Both the position numbers and the translations under genes were made by a program. The notes below the pieces were generated by a model. It did no database searches. It was not told the DNA's origin and saw only the letters and a list, made by a program, of their open reading frames with translations. Shown here one piece after another: positions 63,939 to 64,000 of a stretch of DNA of 64,000 nt (positions are counted from its first letter, which is position 1; every line of letters starts with the position of its first letter). The stretch comes from Nematostella vectensis (lineage: Eukaryota; Cnidaria; Anthozoa; Actiniaria; Edwardsiidae): the NCBI RefSeq assembly GCF_932526225.1, contig NC_064038.1, positions 18,339,075 through 18,403,074 of the forward strand, read 5' to 3'.

Positions 63939-63998
63939 AGTAGGGCGCGGTTAGTACTTGGATGGGTGACCGCCTGGGAATACCGTGTGCTGTAGGCA
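63880..63998 (+). rRNA. 5S rRNA gene, class 3 (last complete copy)
   Basis: A complete class 3 gene with CTACGACC and an otherwise canonical body. Its last helix I base is at 63997, three bases before the window ends. The T-run that should follow lies outside the window, so the array continues to the right. Confidence 0.9.
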
Positions 63999-64000
63999 TT

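Larger units (their letters stand above)
1..64000 (+). repeat. Tandem 5S rDNA array, 186-bp unit, 344 complete genes
   Basis: The window is a head-to-tail array of one 186-bp unit. Gene starts are at 83+186k (k=0-267) and 82+186k (k=268-343); the last complete gene starts at 63880. I checked the phase every 1860 bp and it holds to the base, except for one missing T at 49869-49872. All copies are on the + strand and nothing interrupts them. Each unit has a spacer with a TATA-like box, a 5S gene with internal Pol III control elements, and a T-run. The units differ by linked substitutions that define about eight classes, which recur in fixed orders. Array identity is seen directly; homogenisation by unequal exchange and conversion is inferred. 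Both flanks are outside the window. Confidence 0.98.
56744..64000 (+). repeat. Array block VIII: 10-unit higher-order repeat (1860 bp), units 305-343
   Basis: Order from gene 56812: 4, 3p, 6, 5/1, 2, 3, 1, 2, 3, 1; 4, 3p, 5, 1, 2, 3, 1; 4, 3p, 6, 5/1, 2, 3; 6, 5/1, 2, 1, 2, 3, 1; 4, 3p, 6, 5/1, 2, 3, 1, 2, 3. The full ten-unit repeat is the first group; later groups are the same order with units dropped or joined. Marks confirm it: CAGTTCCGTC before genes 58114, 59416, 61834 and 63694, GAGATAGCACC in 58300 and 59602, and AGCTTAG in 60346 and 62764. The last two CAGTTCCGTC marks are exactly 1860 bp apart. Confidence 0.87.

Noticed and set aside
1-64000. CRISPR array
   Set aside because: Regular spacing is present, but both the repeat and the supposed spacer are conserved; the 119-bp part folds as 5S rRNA, and no cas gene exists.
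1-64000. Ordinary satellite DNA or a 5S-derived centromeric satellite
   Set aside because: Most units keep intact helices, box A/IE/box C, a TATA box and a terminator. A satellite role cannot be excluded for parts rich in class 4, but the array as a whole looks like working rDNA.
1-64000. 5S-derived SINE (SINE3 type) or other transposon copies
   Set aside because: There is no tail, no second domain, no target-site repeats, and the copies are strictly head to tail at a fixed period.
1-64000. Bacterial, plant or vertebrate 5S rDNA
   Set aside because: The gene pairs and numbers as eukaryotic 5S with a Pol III T-run. The helix III core is of invertebrate animal type, not the vertebrate CCCGATCTCGTCTGATC form. 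This is judged from memory of 5S sequences without a database search.
1-64000. Hidden non-5S genes (tRNA, U snRNA, spliced leader RNA) in the spacers
   Set aside because: Spliced leader and snRNA genes are linked to 5S repeats in some animals, but these spacers are only about 67 bp, nearly identical, and contain no Sm site, tRNA fold or leader-like sequence that I can see.

Overview
The whole window is a tandem array of 5S ribosomal RNA genes, all on the + strand. There are 344 complete gene copies, plus the last bases of one more at the left edge. No protein gene, tRNA, transposon, inversion or single-copy DNA interrupts it, and both ends lie inside the array, so the real array is longer than 64 kb. 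The unit is 186 bp: a gene of about 119 nt and a spacer of about 67 bp. Gene starts follow 83+186k for k=0 to 267 and 82+186k for k=268 to 343. The shift comes from one missing T at 49869-49872, the only length change I find.

The organism is an animal, most likely an invertebrate. The gene can be numbered base for base like vertebrate 5S RNA, but it carries the CACCGGTTCTCGTCCGATC core common in protostome and other invertebrate 5S RNAs. Each spacer has a TATA-like box near -30 and a C at -1, and each gene is followed by a run of about five T. This is the layout of a type 1 RNA polymerase III gene with an added upstream TATA element. I cannot name the clade.

The units are not uniform. By eye they fall into about eight linked spacer-plus-gene classes. 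Class 1 has CTTAG, GGTAAG and GCTTCGG in the gene. Class 2 has CCGTAG and GCACGG. Class 3 has a CTTAAAC spacer and CTACGACC; 3p is the same spacer type with an ordinary gene. Class 4 is strongly diverged and probably pseudogenic. Class 5 has a TATATATTTC spacer and the canonical gene. Class 6 has a TTTTCG and ACTAAC spacer. Class 7 has a spacer ending in TTCTAAC. Class 8 is a linked pair, 8a and 8b. Hybrids are written spacer/gene, for example 5/1.

The classes recur in fixed orders, giving higher-order repeats: 1-2-3 trimers (558 bp), 4-3p(or 7)-6-5/1 tetramers (744 bp) and a 10-unit repeat (1860 bp). On a larger scale, 1-17754 is repeated almost perfectly at 28459-45654, apart from a 3-unit (558 bp) length difference and a few substitutions. 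A looser copy of 15 to about 5000 lies at 7455 to about 12300. A block near 17.7-20.9 kb recurs 36 units downstream at 24.4-27.5 kb. The pattern fits repeated unequal exchange and gene conversion.

I found no new enzymatic or defence system. The points of interest are the variant and pseudogenic 5S classes, the linked loop E/helix IV variant, broken terminators, and a less homogenised patch at 48.4-49.9 kb that also holds the only indel.
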